This document shows, piece by piece, positions 1-7,429 of a DNA stretch of 20,253 nt. The notes under the pieces were generated by a model. The model had not been told where the DNA came from. It did not search any database and was given only the letters and a program-made list of their open reading frames with translations. Origin of the DNA: Syntrophomonadaceae bacterium (GTDB lineage: Bacteria; Bacillota; Dethiobacteria; DTU022; UBA8154). Made by a program: the position numbers and the translations under genes. Each line of letters opens with the position of its first letter. Within the stretch, counting starts at the first letter, position 1. The stretch covers positions 1 to 20,253 of the forward strand of contig SKTJ01000169.1 in the NCBI GenBank assembly GCA_007122565.1, in the 5' to 3' direction.

Positions 1-954
1 AAAAGGAATAAAAACAAACAGGAAGAAATTTGGAATGCCACTGGCGGTGATTGTTTCCATCGTCACAAATAAACCTGCCAGTTCCCCAACCAACGACTGG
101 AAAACCATAATTCCCCCGATGCCCAGCATTAACAACGGGTTGGGGCCTCTGGTAAAAATATCCGGGAAATCCCCTTTCCGCCGGTCCCCCACCAATAAAG
201 CGGAAACAACACCAATCAAAAGAGAAACAAGCAGCGGCACCCGGAAAATAATGAAAAGAATGAGGCTTAAGAATAGGGGCGCCCCGTTGAACAATAGCAT
301 TTTTAGATGACTTGTCCAGGACATGGATTCAGTTACCGTTTCTTCCCCTTCAGGCCCGCCCCGATCCTCCGTGCGGTGCAAATAAAGGTAATAGCCGGTT
401 ACAATATTAGCGATCCCCAGGGGGAATAAATATTTAATTATTTCTAAAATATCAATGCCTGTGATCCCAGCAAGGAGAATCAAAGCCGGGTTGAAAGGAG
501 AAATATAAAATACGGCGTGACGGAAAATGTTATTGGCGGATGTTTTGACAATCGCTGAAAGGCGGAGCCGATCCCCCAGTGTATCCACGAGCGGCGCAGA
601 AAAAATAGCGCCTCCCATTATGGGAAAAAGACCGATTAAGGCAGGGATAATAATTAATGCAACCTTGGCGCTACGCACAAATGCTACCAGTGATTTTGTA
701 AAATTTTCCAGCAACCCAAGGTCTTTTAACAACCGGCTGAGCAGAGAAATAAGTCCCACAGCCAGGACAAGCTCAATTGTTGTCCGTTTGCTTAGAGCTT
801 GTCCAAGGAGCGTAAAAACTGCTGCCGGGGGCTTCCCCATACTTACAATAAGAATTATTATTCCCACGACCATTGCCTGATATAGTGGAAATTTCTTATT
901 TACGAGATATACGATCATTGCCATGGCAAACAGCAAAGCAAACAATTGTATCAT
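1..954 (-). CDS. DUF401 family integral membrane protein (3' end beyond the window)
   Basis: The minus-strand frame is open from ATG at 954 to the window edge, giving 318 codons without a stop, so the C-terminus is missing. The start (MIQLFALLFAMAMIVYLV) follows AAAGGTGG in the 17-bp gap after folC, so the two genes are probably co-transcribed. The product is very hydrophobic, with about eight to nine membrane segments, a polar stretch after residue 200 (HRTEDRGGPEGEE), and transporter-like glycine/proline motifs (FPIMGGAIFSAPLVD, NNIFRHAVFYISPFNP). That pattern resembles the DUF401 family, thought to be permease-like and of unknown substrate. The family call rests on recall of the motifs, not on a search. 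No substrate can be inferred from the neighbours. Confidence 0.72.
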   Translation of the reverse strand, partial: MIQLFALLFAMAMIVYLVNKKFPLYQAMVVGIIILIVSMGKPPAAVFTLLGQALSKRTTIELVLAVGLISLLSRLLKDLGLLENFTKSLVAFVRSAKVALIIIPALIGLFPIMGGAIFSAPLVDTLGDRLRLSAIVKTSANNIFRHAVFYISPFNPALILLAGITGIDILEIIKYLFPLGIANIVTGYYLYLHRTEDRGGPEGEETVTESMSWTSHLKMLLFNGAPLFLSLILFIIFRVPLLVSLLIGVVSALLVGDRRKGDFPDIFTRGPNPLLMLGIGGIMVFQSLVGELAGLFVTMETITASGIPNFFLFVFIPF

Positions 955-971
955 AACGGTTTTTCCACCTT

Positions 972-2285
972 TTAGACGAGACAGCTTTTGAGGTATTGAC
1001 GGGCATCACTCACCAGGTATAGGGAGCCGGCAATAAGCACAAGATCTTCATCTCCGGCCTGTTTGAGAGCCATGTCAACCGCTGCTGGAATTTCTTCGGA
1101 AATTTCACAGGGCAATTCGGGCATCATACCGGACACGATTTTTTGTAATACTTCGGGATTCGCAGCCCGGGGACTGTTGGGTTTTGTGATAATTAACCGG
1201 TCCGCCAGGGGCAATATTTCTGCAAGGATATTTTCCGCAGCCTTGTCCGAGAGAATGCCCAGAACCAGTATAAGCTTACCATATGCAAACGTTTGCCGCA
1301 CCCCACGCCCCAACCCCTGAAATGCTTCCAGGTTGTGGGCCCCGTCAACAACAACCAAAGGTGAGCGGCGCAGCACTTCCAGACGACCAGGCCAGCGTGT
1401 TTTTTCCAGTCCGGCCCGCAATGTTGCTTCGGAAATGGAAAAACCATTATCACACAACAATTCCACAGCCGCTATGGCAAGGGCTACATTGTTGACCTGG
1501 TAATCGCCAAGCAACGGAATAAAGAGAGCATGGTATTCCCGGGAAAGACCGCGGTAGTGAAACACCTGCCCCCCAACGTCCTGAGTCTCGATTTGGGCAT
1601 GAAAATGTTTCCCCAACTGATAAAGGGGAACCTGCTTTTCCTTGCAGACAGCTTCCAACACGGGCAAAGCCCCTCCCCCGGCCTCGGTGACAACGGGTGC
1701 CCCGTTCTTAATGATCCCCGCTTTTTCCCGGGCAATTTCCTCTACCGTATTCCCCAACACTTGGGTATGTTCCAGGCTGATCGTGGCAATTGCGGTAACA
1801 AGGGGCTGCACAACATTAGTGGCATCAAGGCGCCCCCCCAACCCCACTTCCAGGACCACAATATCAGGAGATTCCTCAGCAAAATAACAAAAAGCCAAAG
1901 CCGTGACAACTTCAAATTCCGTAGGTTGTCCCAGGACCGGATCAGCCGCAATTTTTTCCACCAGCGGTTTCACCTTTTTAACCAGTTCCACCAGACGCTC
2001 CCGGGGAATATCCCGGCCGTTGATTGCCATGCGATTAGTAAATTGTACCAGGTACGGAGAAGTATAAAGCCCCACCCGGTAGCCGGCCTCTTCCAGCATC
2101 GCCGCAACAAAAGCCGCAGTGGACCCTTTGCCGTTAGTACCCCCGATATGCAGGTACTTACAGGAACGGTGGGGATTTCCCAGTAAATCAAGCAACGCCT
2201 CAATACGTTCCAGCCCCTGGTTCATACCAAACCGGGCAATACTGTGAATCCAGTCCAGCGCTTCGTTATAATGCAATGCAATCAT
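972..2285 (-). CDS. folC: Bifunctional folylpolyglutamate synthase / dihydrofolate synthase
   Basis: A cytosolic Mur-ligase-family enzyme of 437 aa, the usual length. It adds glutamate to dihydropteroate and/or to the gamma-carboxyl of tetrahydrofolates, using ATP. Visible motifs are the P-loop GGTNGKGST (residues 48-56), TSPYL (75-79), the folate-loop region with LEHTQVLGNT and EKAGI (187-191), and the ligase C-domain motif DGAHN (314-318). The N-terminus (NEALDWIHSIARFG) is typical of the family and the ATG lies directly after AGGAAGGG. It is followed after 17 bp by a DUF401 gene. In Bacillus folC lies next to valS; here about 1.1 kb containing a transposase and repeats separates them. Tetrahydrofolate metabolism would also serve the methyltransferase system at the other end of the window, but that link is only inference. 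Confidence 0.96.
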   Translation of the reverse strand: MIALHYNEALDWIHSIARFGMNQGLERIEALLDLLGNPHRSCKYLHIGGTNGKGSTAAFVAAMLEEAGYRVGLYTSPYLVQFTNRMAINGRDIPRERLVELVKKVKPLVEKIAADPVLGQPTEFEVVTALAFCYFAEESPDIVVLEVGLGGRLDATNVVQPLVTAIATISLEHTQVLGNTVEEIAREKAGIIKNGAPVVTEAGGGALPVLEAVCKEKQVPLYQLGKHFHAQIETQDVGGQVFHYRGLSREYHALFIPLLGDYQVNNVALAIAAVELLCDNGFSISEATLRAGLEKTRWPGRLEVLRRSPLVVVDGAHNLEAFQGLGRGVRQTFAYGKLILVLGILSDKAAENILAEILPLADRLIITKPNSPRAANPEVLQKIVSGMMPELPCEISEEIPAAVDMALKQAGDEDLVLIAGSLYLVSDARQYLKSCLV

Positions 2286-2335
2286 CCCTTCCTGCGGCAG
2301 GGCACGAAAAACTGCTCCCTGTGATATGGATTAAT

Positions 2336-2341
2336 ATTATA
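2336..2341 (-). promoter_or_regulatory. Candidate -10 box for folC
   Basis: A perfect TATAAT on the minus strand lies 50 bp upstream of the folC ATG in an AT-rich stretch. No good -35 is seen at 17 bp; TTAGCA at 19 bp is the best. It may drive folC now that the repeat island separates it from valS. Weak evidence. Confidence 0.3.
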
Positions 2342-2401
2342 ATTTGTGAAACGTTTACGCTGCTAATAAATTTCTGTTGTTATAACCTGCAGGGCAACAA
2401 C

Positions 2402-2427
2402 GGGCGGCTGTAGGCAGCCGCCCCTAC
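2402..2427 (-). repeat. REP element copy A
   Basis: A hairpin with perfect 9-bp arms GGGCGGCTG (2402-2410) and CAGCCGCCC (2415-2423) around a TAGG loop, with the tetranucleotide GTAG (read on the minus strand, 2427-2424) at its foot. GTAG plus a GC-rich hairpin is the classic REP layout recognised by RAYT transposases. It lies downstream of the transposase gene and in opposite orientation to copies B, C and D. Confidence 0.85.
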
Positions 2428-2455
2428 GAAAACAAATTTTAGAGACACCCCTATT

Positions 2456-3235
2456 TTAACAGCAGACTAAATCTAATGTGGCACGTTGTGGGCAGATGCC
2501 TGACGACCTTCTTTGGTCTTTGTAGGGCTCCTGTAGGGGCGGCTGCCCACAGCCGCCCGCGAAATGCAAAAACACTATAAAGCACAACAAATAAGCATCA
2601 GTTAAAATACTTGTCTTCCTGCCACCTTGCAGGATTGTCCATAATGTATTGCCTGGTGCTCTGTAATTCAATTCATCACGTATGATGTGTTCATAGTAAT
2701 TACGTTGCCAAAGAGGCTGACCATATTTTTTAGATGTTAGCGTTTTAAAAGTATTAATAATTTTGGGTATCGTTATGGCTGTGGGAGCCATATGTCTTTC
2801 GTAGGGGCGGCTGCCCACAGCCGCCCGTCTTTGTCCACGGTTTTGCAATGATAATTCATCTTTTAATACTACAATAAAGTGGATATGATTTGGCATAATT
2901 ACAAAACAATCTAATTTAACACTATCATAAACCTTGCCTATGTTTTGCAAATAATGTAAAACCATCCTTCCTGTTTGTGTTAATTGTGCAATACCACCGG
3001 CAGTTATGGGCAGGTTTCGTAGGGGCGGCTGCCCACAGCCGCCCGCAATCTCCTCAATATTAACAACCCCTACAAAAACTGCCCCTGCATTCTCGTTATT
3101 TTTTTCAACATCATAATCATACAAAATATTTTTCCTGTCTTTCACACAAATGGTTACAAAATAATACCCCGCCTGAGAATAATCATAATTCCTTAACCTC
3201 ATTTGTTTTCTTTGAGGGTTATGTTCCTGCCCCAT
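2456..3235 (-). CDS. REP-associated tyrosine transposase (Y1/HUH family), C-terminus frameshifted
   Basis: A single-strand DNA transposase of the Y1/IS200-like superfamily, RAYT group, which acts on REP hairpins. The N-terminus (residues 12-30, RLRNYDYSQAGYYFVTICV) and the HUH motif MPNHIHF (His117, His119) are clear; the candidate catalytic tyrosine is in QRNYYEHIIRDE (about 179-190). Two REP copies lie inside the frame: D is read as GGCGQPPLR near residue 65 and C as RAAVGSRPYE near 137, both in variable linkers and without stops. After Arg192 the sequence stops looking like the family. Another frame starting at 2657 reads TRQYIMDNPARWQEDKYFN then TGA at 2598-2600, the expected end, so one base was probably lost near 2657/2658. 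The current frame runs on through REP copy B to 2456. The N-terminal part looks intact, but the gene is probably impaired. The RBS is weak (GGGGA). Confidence 0.85.
   Translation of the reverse strand: MGQEHNPQRKQMRLRNYDYSQAGYYFVTICVKDRKNILYDYDVEKNNENAGAVFVGVVNIEEIAGGCGQPPLRNLPITAGGIAQLTQTGRMVLHYLQNIGKVYDSVKLDCFVIMPNHIHFIVVLKDELSLQNRGQRRAAVGSRPYERHMAPTAITIPKIINTFKTLTSKKYGQPLWQRNYYEHIIRDELNYRAPGNTLWTILQGGRKTSILTDAYLLCFIVFLHFAGGCGQPPLQEPYKDQRRSSGICPQRATLDLVCC
2533..2558 (+). repeat. REP element copy B
   Basis: GTAG at 2533-2536, followed by arms GGGCGGCTG (2537-2545) and CAGCCGCCC (2550-2558) around CCCA. It lies beyond the inferred ancestral stop of the transposase but inside the present frameshifted extension, where it is translated as GGCGQPPLQ. 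Confidence 0.87.
2801..2826 (+). repeat. REP element copy C, inside the transposase frame
   Basis: GTAG at 2801-2804, arms at 2805-2813 and 2818-2826, loop CCCA, preceded by TTTC as in copy D. On the transposase coding strand it is read as RAAVGSRPYE, between the HUH motif and the downstream helix, without a stop. Confidence 0.9.
3019..3044 (+). repeat. REP element copy D, inside the transposase frame
   Basis: GTAG at 3019-3022, arms at 3023-3031 and 3036-3044, loop CCCA. It is read in the transposase as GGCGQPPLR, a different frame of the same repeat than copy C. It sits in a linker before the HUH motif. Confidence 0.9.
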
Positions 3236-3252
3236 CTATTTATCCCCAATGC

Positions 3253-3278
3253 GGGCGGCTGTGGGCAGCCGCCCCTAC
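3253..3278 (-). repeat. REP element copy E
   Basis: Arms at 3253-3261 and 3266-3274 around TGGG, followed by CTAC (GTAG on the minus strand) at 3275-3278. It lies 18 bp upstream of the transposase ATG in the same orientation as copy A, so A and E bracket the gene as direct repeats. Confidence 0.87.
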
Positions 3279-3297
3279 GAAAATCTCATAAATCCGG

Positions 3298-3354
3298 AGA
3301 CATTGTAAGGGCCTTGTAGGAATGCACGCGAGACATTGTGGGAGCCTTTTGTAG
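3298..3354. repeat. Imperfect direct repeat downstream of valS
   Basis: Two similar copies, at 3298-3319 and 3331-3354, share AGACATTGT, a following (A/G)GGCC-like stretch and a terminal TTGTAG. They lie between REP copy E and the valS stop and are part of the non-coding island; they may be fragments of an older element. Confidence 0.45.
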
Positions 3355-3382
3355 CCCGCGTTAGTCGGCGATTTCCCCGTCC

Positions 3383-6046
3383 CTAAGACCATTTCATCCC
3401 CCGCAGTTGCTCCATCTCTTTTAAACGCACTAGCAGTTTCTCCCTTTTTTGACTGCATTCTTCTTCTTTGCGCTTTTCTTTTTCCACTACTTCCGGCGGG
3501 GCTTTCTGTATAAATTGTTTGTTGTTCAGTTTAGCCAGAGCTTTCTTTTGGTCTGCTTCGATTTCACGCAGTTCCTTTTGCAGGCGGGTGCACTCCTGGT
3601 CCAGATCAATTACTCCCTGCAGGGGCAGATATACTTCAACCGCTCCGGCCAGGGCGCTCAGGGCTTGCCCTGGTTTTTCCCCTGCTTCGTCACGCAGGGT
3701 TATTTCACCGGCCCAGCTTAATTTTTCCATGAACGGCCGCTCTTCCTCCAGCACAGAGCGGAGACGTTGCGGTGCGCGCAGGATTACGGGAGAGTTTGTG
3801 CTTCGGGTCAGGCCAATTTCCTGCCGCAGGTTACGTACGGCATGGATCACTGCCATCACCATTTCCATCTCCCCGCGAGCATCTTCATCGACCAATTCTG
3901 CCGTAAAAGTGGGCCATGGCGCCACTACAAGGGCAGATTCGGTGCCGTTTCGTGGCAGATGTTGCCATATTTCCTCGGAAATAAACGGCATAAATGGATG
4001 CAGCAGTCGCAGTGTTCTTTCCAGAACATAAGCAAGCACGGCGCGGGTCCGCTCCCTCGCTTCTTCCACTTCGCCGTACAGTCCCAGTTTGCTTAGTTCA
4101 ATATACCAGTCACAGAAATCGCCCCAGAGAAACTCATATACAGCACGGGCCGCCTCACCCAGTTCGTAGGCCTCAAGCAATTCTGTTGACCGGGCTACCA
4201 CGGCATTATAACGATCCAGGATCCAGCGGTCGCGGCGCTCCAATCCGGACGGCAGCGTCGCCGCAGGCTTGTAATCCTCCAGATTCATGAGCACGAAGCG
4301 GGAGGCATTCCAAATCTTGTTGGAAAAGTTACGGCTCGCCTCCACACTTTCATGTCGGAAGCGCTGGTCACTGCCGGGGGCCTGCCCCGTGATCAGGGTA
4401 AAGCGCAGGGTGTCAGCACCAAATTGGTCAATGACCTCCAGGGGGTCCACGCCGTTGCCCAGGGATTTACTCATTTTGCGGCCCTGGGCGTCACGCACCA
4501 GGCCATGTACGGAAACATGGGAAAAGGGAATCTCTCCCATGAAATCAAGAGACATGAAAATCATGCGTGCCACCCAGAAAGTGATAATGTCATAGCCGGT
4601 CACCAGCACACTTGTGGGAAAATAGTGTTGTAAGTCAGGCGTCTGCTCCGGCCAGCCCAGCGTGGAAAAGGGCCAGAGGGCGGAGCTGAACCAGGTATCC
4701 AGCACATCAGGATCCTGCTCCAGTTTATCCCCGCCACAGGAGGGGCAGCTGGCAGGATTCTGACGGGCCACAATCATTTCGCCACACGGACAGTACCAGG
4801 CGGGAATGCGGTGCCCCCACCAGATCTGGCGCGAGATACACCAGTCCCGGATATTTTCCATCCAAAAAAGATAGGATTTGGTAAACCGTTCCGGCACAAA
4901 TTTAATCTTTTCCTCCTTGACCGCCCGCACGGCCGGTTCAGCCAGCGGCGGCATACGCACAAACCACTGCAGGGAGAAAAACGGCTCAATTTCCGTGCCG
5001 CAACGCTGGCAGTGGCCCACAGAGTGGGTATAATCCTCAATATTTTGCAGATATCCATCTCTTTTTAAATCATCCAGCACCGCCTGCCGTGCCGCGTAAC
5101 GGTCCAGCCCCGCGTAAGGGCCCATCTGTTCCGTCATCTTACCGTCATCACCGATAGCCACGATCACTTCCAGATCATGCCGTCTGCCAATCTCAAAATC
5201 GTTGGGATCATGGGCCGGCGTAATTTTCACCGCCCCCGAACCAAACGCCGGATCTACATATGTATCGGCGATAATTGGAATTTCCCGCTTCATCAGGGGC
5301 AGTAGCACTTTGCGTCCAATTAAATCCCGGTAACGATCATCTTCAGGATTTACGGCAACCGCCGTATCCCCAAGCATGGTTTCCGGCCGGGTGGTGGCCA
5401 CAACAATGGACCCTTCCCAGCCAACCCCGGGATAGCGGATATGCGCCAACATGGAGGGCTTCTCCTCATGCTCAACCTCAATATCGGAAATAGCCGTATG
5501 GCAGCGGGTGCACCAATTAATCATATAATTGCCGCGGTAGATCAGATCCCGCTCGTAGAGGGAAACAAAAACCTCACGCACCGCCCGGGAACATCCTTCG
5601 TCCAGGGTAAAGCGTTCACGTGACCAGTCACAGGAAACACCGAGCTTGTACAATTGCTTCAGAATGCGGGTATGGTACTCCTCTTTCCAACTCCAGGACC
5701 GTTCCAGGAATTTTTCCCGGCCCAGATCATACCGGGATAATCCTTCCTCAGCCAGGTGCTCCTCCACTTTATTCTGAGTGGCAATCCCCGCATGATCCGA
5801 CCCCGGCAGCCAGAGCGTATCAAATCCCTGCATGCGTCGCCAGCGTATAAGCACATCCTGGATCGTGTTGTTGAGGGCGTGACCCATATGCAGGGATCCG
5901 GTCACGTTGGGCGGGGGTATTACCATGGAATAAGTTTTTTGCCCTGCTTTCCGTTGTGCCCGGAAGTACTCGCCGTCCAGCCAGAATTGGTAAATACGGT
6001 CCTCCACTTTTTCCGGTTCATAAACTGATGGAAGATTAATACTCAT
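3383..6046 (-). CDS. valS: Valyl-tRNA synthetase
   Basis: A cytosolic class I aminoacyl-tRNA synthetase that charges tRNA-Val and hydrolyses mischarged Thr-tRNA. The 887-aa length is normal. Visible are the HIGH motif as HMGH (53-56) after PPPNVTGSL, the editing-domain start region (ARRYPG-like IRYPGVGW, then TTRPETMLGD at 218-227), cysteine pairs of zinc-ribbon type (CTRC 179-182, CQRC 346-349, CPSC 434-437), KMSKS (524-528), and a C-terminal coiled-coil arm rich in Lys/Glu after about residue 805, typical of ValRS. The start ATG gives the standard MSINLPSVYEPEKVEDRIY beginning. The stop lies next to the repeat island that now separates it from folC. No T-box specifier leader is visible upstream, only a sigma-A-like promoter. 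Confidence 0.98.
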   Translation of the reverse strand: MSINLPSVYEPEKVEDRIYQFWLDGEYFRAQRKAGQKTYSMVIPPPNVTGSLHMGHALNNTIQDVLIRWRRMQGFDTLWLPGSDHAGIATQNKVEEHLAEEGLSRYDLGREKFLERSWSWKEEYHTRILKQLYKLGVSCDWSRERFTLDEGCSRAVREVFVSLYERDLIYRGNYMINWCTRCHTAISDIEVEHEEKPSMLAHIRYPGVGWEGSIVVATTRPETMLGDTAVAVNPEDDRYRDLIGRKVLLPLMKREIPIIADTYVDPAFGSGAVKITPAHDPNDFEIGRRHDLEVIVAIGDDGKMTEQMGPYAGLDRYAARQAVLDDLKRDGYLQNIEDYTHSVGHCQRCGTEIEPFFSLQWFVRMPPLAEPAVRAVKEEKIKFVPERFTKSYLFWMENIRDWCISRQIWWGHRIPAWYCPCGEMIVARQNPASCPSCGGDKLEQDPDVLDTWFSSALWPFSTLGWPEQTPDLQHYFPTSVLVTGYDIITFWVARMIFMSLDFMGEIPFSHVSVHGLVRDAQGRKMSKSLGNGVDPLEVIDQFGADTLRFTLITGQAPGSDQRFRHESVEASRNFSNKIWNASRFVLMNLEDYKPAATLPSGLERRDRWILDRYNAVVARSTELLEAYELGEAARAVYEFLWGDFCDWYIELSKLGLYGEVEEARERTRAVLAYVLERTLRLLHPFMPFISEEIWQHLPRNGTESALVVAPWPTFTAELVDEDARGEMEMVMAVIHAVRNLRQEIGLTRSTNSPVILRAPQRLRSVLEEERPFMEKLSWAGEITLRDEAGEKPGQALSALAGAVEVYLPLQGVIDLDQECTRLQKELREIEADQKKALAKLNNKQFIQKAPPEVVEKEKRKEEECSQKREKLLVRLKEMEQLRGMKWS

Positions 6047-6079
6047 TATCCATATCCCTTTCTAAAAGAGTCAAAAGTA

Positions 6080-6100
6080 GAATGTCGAATGTCGAAAGTC
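6080..6100. repeat. Short 7-bp tandem repeat in the valS leader
   Basis: Three adjacent heptamers: GAATGTC, GAATGTC, GAAAGTC. They lie in the untranslated leader of valS. They match the 7-bp period of the other tracts in this window but not their sequence. Confidence 0.6.
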
Positions 6101-6162
6101 AAGAGTTTAATCCCCGCAGGGAGGGTGTCAACCGACTTTTTCAGTTAGTTTGTTCTCTCATT

Positions 6163-6191
6163 CTGACTACTGGCTCCTTACTCCTGACTAC
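6163..6191. repeat. Heptamer tract between valS and birA
   Basis: Four degenerate 7-bp units: CTGACTA, CTGGCTC, CTTACTC, CTGACTA. The same heptamer family recurs at 7322-7352 and 11161-11275. The tract is intergenic and would be transcribed in the valS leader. Confidence 0.75.
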
Positions 6192-6213
6192 TTTTCCCTA
6201 TTAGTTACACCCT

Positions 6214-6242
6214 ATATTACATTTTTCCCCAAGCCAAGTCAA
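6214..6242 (-). promoter_or_regulatory. Candidate sigma-A promoter for valS
   Basis: On the minus strand TTGACT (6242-6237) and TAATAT (6219-6214) are separated by exactly 17 bp. It implies a leader of roughly 160 nt containing two heptamer tracts. A second TTGACT within the leader (about 6104-6099) has a weaker TACTTT partner. The 291 bp between valS and birA hold no gene. Confidence 0.6.
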
Positions 6243-6259
6243 CGTTTACATGACGGCTA

Positions 6260-6291
6260 TTGTTAACCAGTTTAACAAATATGGTTGACAT
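6260..6291 (+). promoter_or_regulatory. BirA-type operator upstream of birA
   Basis: TTGTTAACC (6260-6268) and GGTTGACAT (6283-6291) form an inverted repeat with a 14-bp spacer; the arms match in eight of nine positions on the left and nearly so on the right. This fits the bacterial BirA box (TTGTAAACC or TTGTTAACC, a 14-16 bp spacer, then the inverted arm). The right arm overlaps the -35 box of birA, so bound BirA-biotinyl-AMP would block the promoter. Confidence 0.78.
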
Positions 6292-6313
6292 ATTGGGGAC
6301 AGTTTATTATGCT
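6285..6313 (+). promoter_or_regulatory. Sigma-A promoter of birA-bioY
   Basis: A consensus TTGACA (6285-6290), a 17-bp spacer and TATGCT (6308-6313). The expected transcript starts about 20 bp before the birA ATG. The -35 lies inside the right arm of the BirA-type operator. Confidence 0.75.
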
Positions 6314-6337
6314 TAACTTTGAAAGGAGTATGGGAAG

Positions 6338-7327
6338 ATGCGCGAGGAAATAATAAAAATGCTAAAAAAAGAAGGTACTGTGCCCCTCTCCGGAGAGGCC
6401 ATCGCCCGGAAACTCGGCGTTAGCCGCACCACCGTTTGGAAAATTATGCGGGCACTTGAGGCGGATGGTTATACGATTGAGGGTAGCCCGCGCCGTGGTT
6501 ACAGGATGCTCCAAATACCGGACCGGCTCTTTCCTTCTGAACTGGATGCAAAACTAAGCTCCCGTATCATTGCCCCCGTTCCGACGTATATCCATCATCA
6601 TCACTGTGTTGATTCCACAAATAACGTACTCAAAAGCATGGCGGATCAGGGAGCGCCCGAGGGAACTGTAGTCGTAGCGGAAAAACAGGAAAAGGGTAGA
6701 GGCAGATTAGGCCGCAACTGGTCTTCACCGGCAGGCGGGGGGGTCTATCTTTCGCTCCTGCTTCGTCCCCCGATTCCGCCGCAACACGCCTCTCCCCTCA
6801 CCCTGCTGGCCGCAGTGGCTGCCTGCATAGGCATCCGGGCCGTTCTCCCACAACTCTCCCCCGGAATCAAATGGCCTAACGACCTGCTCCTGGGAGGACG
6901 CAAGGTTTGCGGTATTCTCTGTGAGATCAAGGCAGAGATGGACTTGGTGCATTATCTCATTGCCGGAATCGGCATTAATGTTAATACAGGCCTGAAAGAT
7001 TTACCGCATACCCTCCAATCAAGCGCCACCTCCCTTAAACTGGAAAACGGAGACAGGGCAGTATCGAGGGTTGCTGTGGCCGCGGCAATCCTGCAGCATT
7101 ACGATGAGCTTTACTGTGAATATCTGGAGGCGGGAGCCGCTCCGGTGCTTGCCCGTTGGAGAGAATACAATGTTACCCTGGGACGAAGCGTAAAGATCCA
7201 GAATCAGTCCGGTTTATATGCAGGAATAGCCCGGGACCTGGACAGCAACGGTGCCCTGGTAGTTGAAGGGGATTCAGGGGAACTAAGGCCTTTTTCTGCG
7301 GGGGAAGTGGTGTTTGGAACGCAGTAG
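6338..7327 (+). CDS. birA: Bifunctional biotin-protein ligase / biotin operon repressor
   Basis: A cytosolic enzyme that makes biotinyl-5'-AMP and biotinylates acceptor proteins, and a DNA-binding repressor of biotin genes. At 329 aa it is a group II BirA: residues 1-60 form a winged helix (GEAIARKLGVSRTTVWKIMR, then a GYRM wing) ahead of the catalytic domain. Catalytic motifs are DSTNN (92-96), GRGRLGRNWSSP (120-131), KWPNDLLLGGRKVCGIL (178-194) and a C-terminal SH3-like part. ATG 6338 follows AAAGGAG by 9 bp. A BirA-type operator overlaps its promoter, so autoregulation is likely. The last codon and the TAG stop lie in a 7-bp repeat tract, so the extreme C-terminus may have been altered; the protein is not shortened appreciably. 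Confidence 0.97.
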   Translation: MREEIIKMLKKEGTVPLSGEAIARKLGVSRTTVWKIMRALEADGYTIEGSPRRGYRMLQIPDRLFPSELDAKLSSRIIAPVPTYIHHHHCVDSTNNVLKSMADQGAPEGTVVVAEKQEKGRGRLGRNWSSPAGGGVYLSLLLRPPIPPQHASPLTLLAAVAACIGIRAVLPQLSPGIKWPNDLLLGGRKVCGILCEIKAEMDLVHYLIAGIGINVNTGLKDLPHTLQSSATSLKLENGDRAVSRVAVAAAILQHYDELYCEYLEAGAAPVLARWREYNVTLGRSVKIQNQSGLYAGIARDLDSNGALVVEGDSGELRPFSAGEVVFGTQ

Positions 7328-7352
7328 TCAGTAATCAGGAGTCAGTAGTCAG
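7322..7352. repeat. Heptamer tract at the birA stop codon
   Basis: Read on the minus strand: CTGACTA, CTGACTC, CTGATTA, CTGACTA, CTG. The plus strand reads CAGTAG at 7322-7327, which supplies the last glutamine codon and the stop of birA. Confidence 0.8.
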
Positions 7353-7429
7353 AATAAAACCGGTAAAAACATTCGAAGGGATGCCTATACAGAACTGCAA
7401 AATTAAACATTAAGGATTTATCTTTTGCC

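Noticed and set aside
1530..2186. Plus-strand open frame of 218 codons opposite folC
   Set aside because: It is antisense to a clear folC, has no ribosome binding site or recognisable protein pattern, and shows codon mirror effects.
3240..3458. Minus-strand frame overlapping the end of valS, 72 codons
   Set aside because: It mostly reads the 3' end of valS in another frame plus the REP and repeat island; no RBS and no family resemblance.
6047..6337. T-box riboswitch before valS
   Set aside because: No T-box sequence or antiterminator/terminator pair on the minus strand; the GAGGGTGTCAACCG stretch is on the other strand and does not fit.
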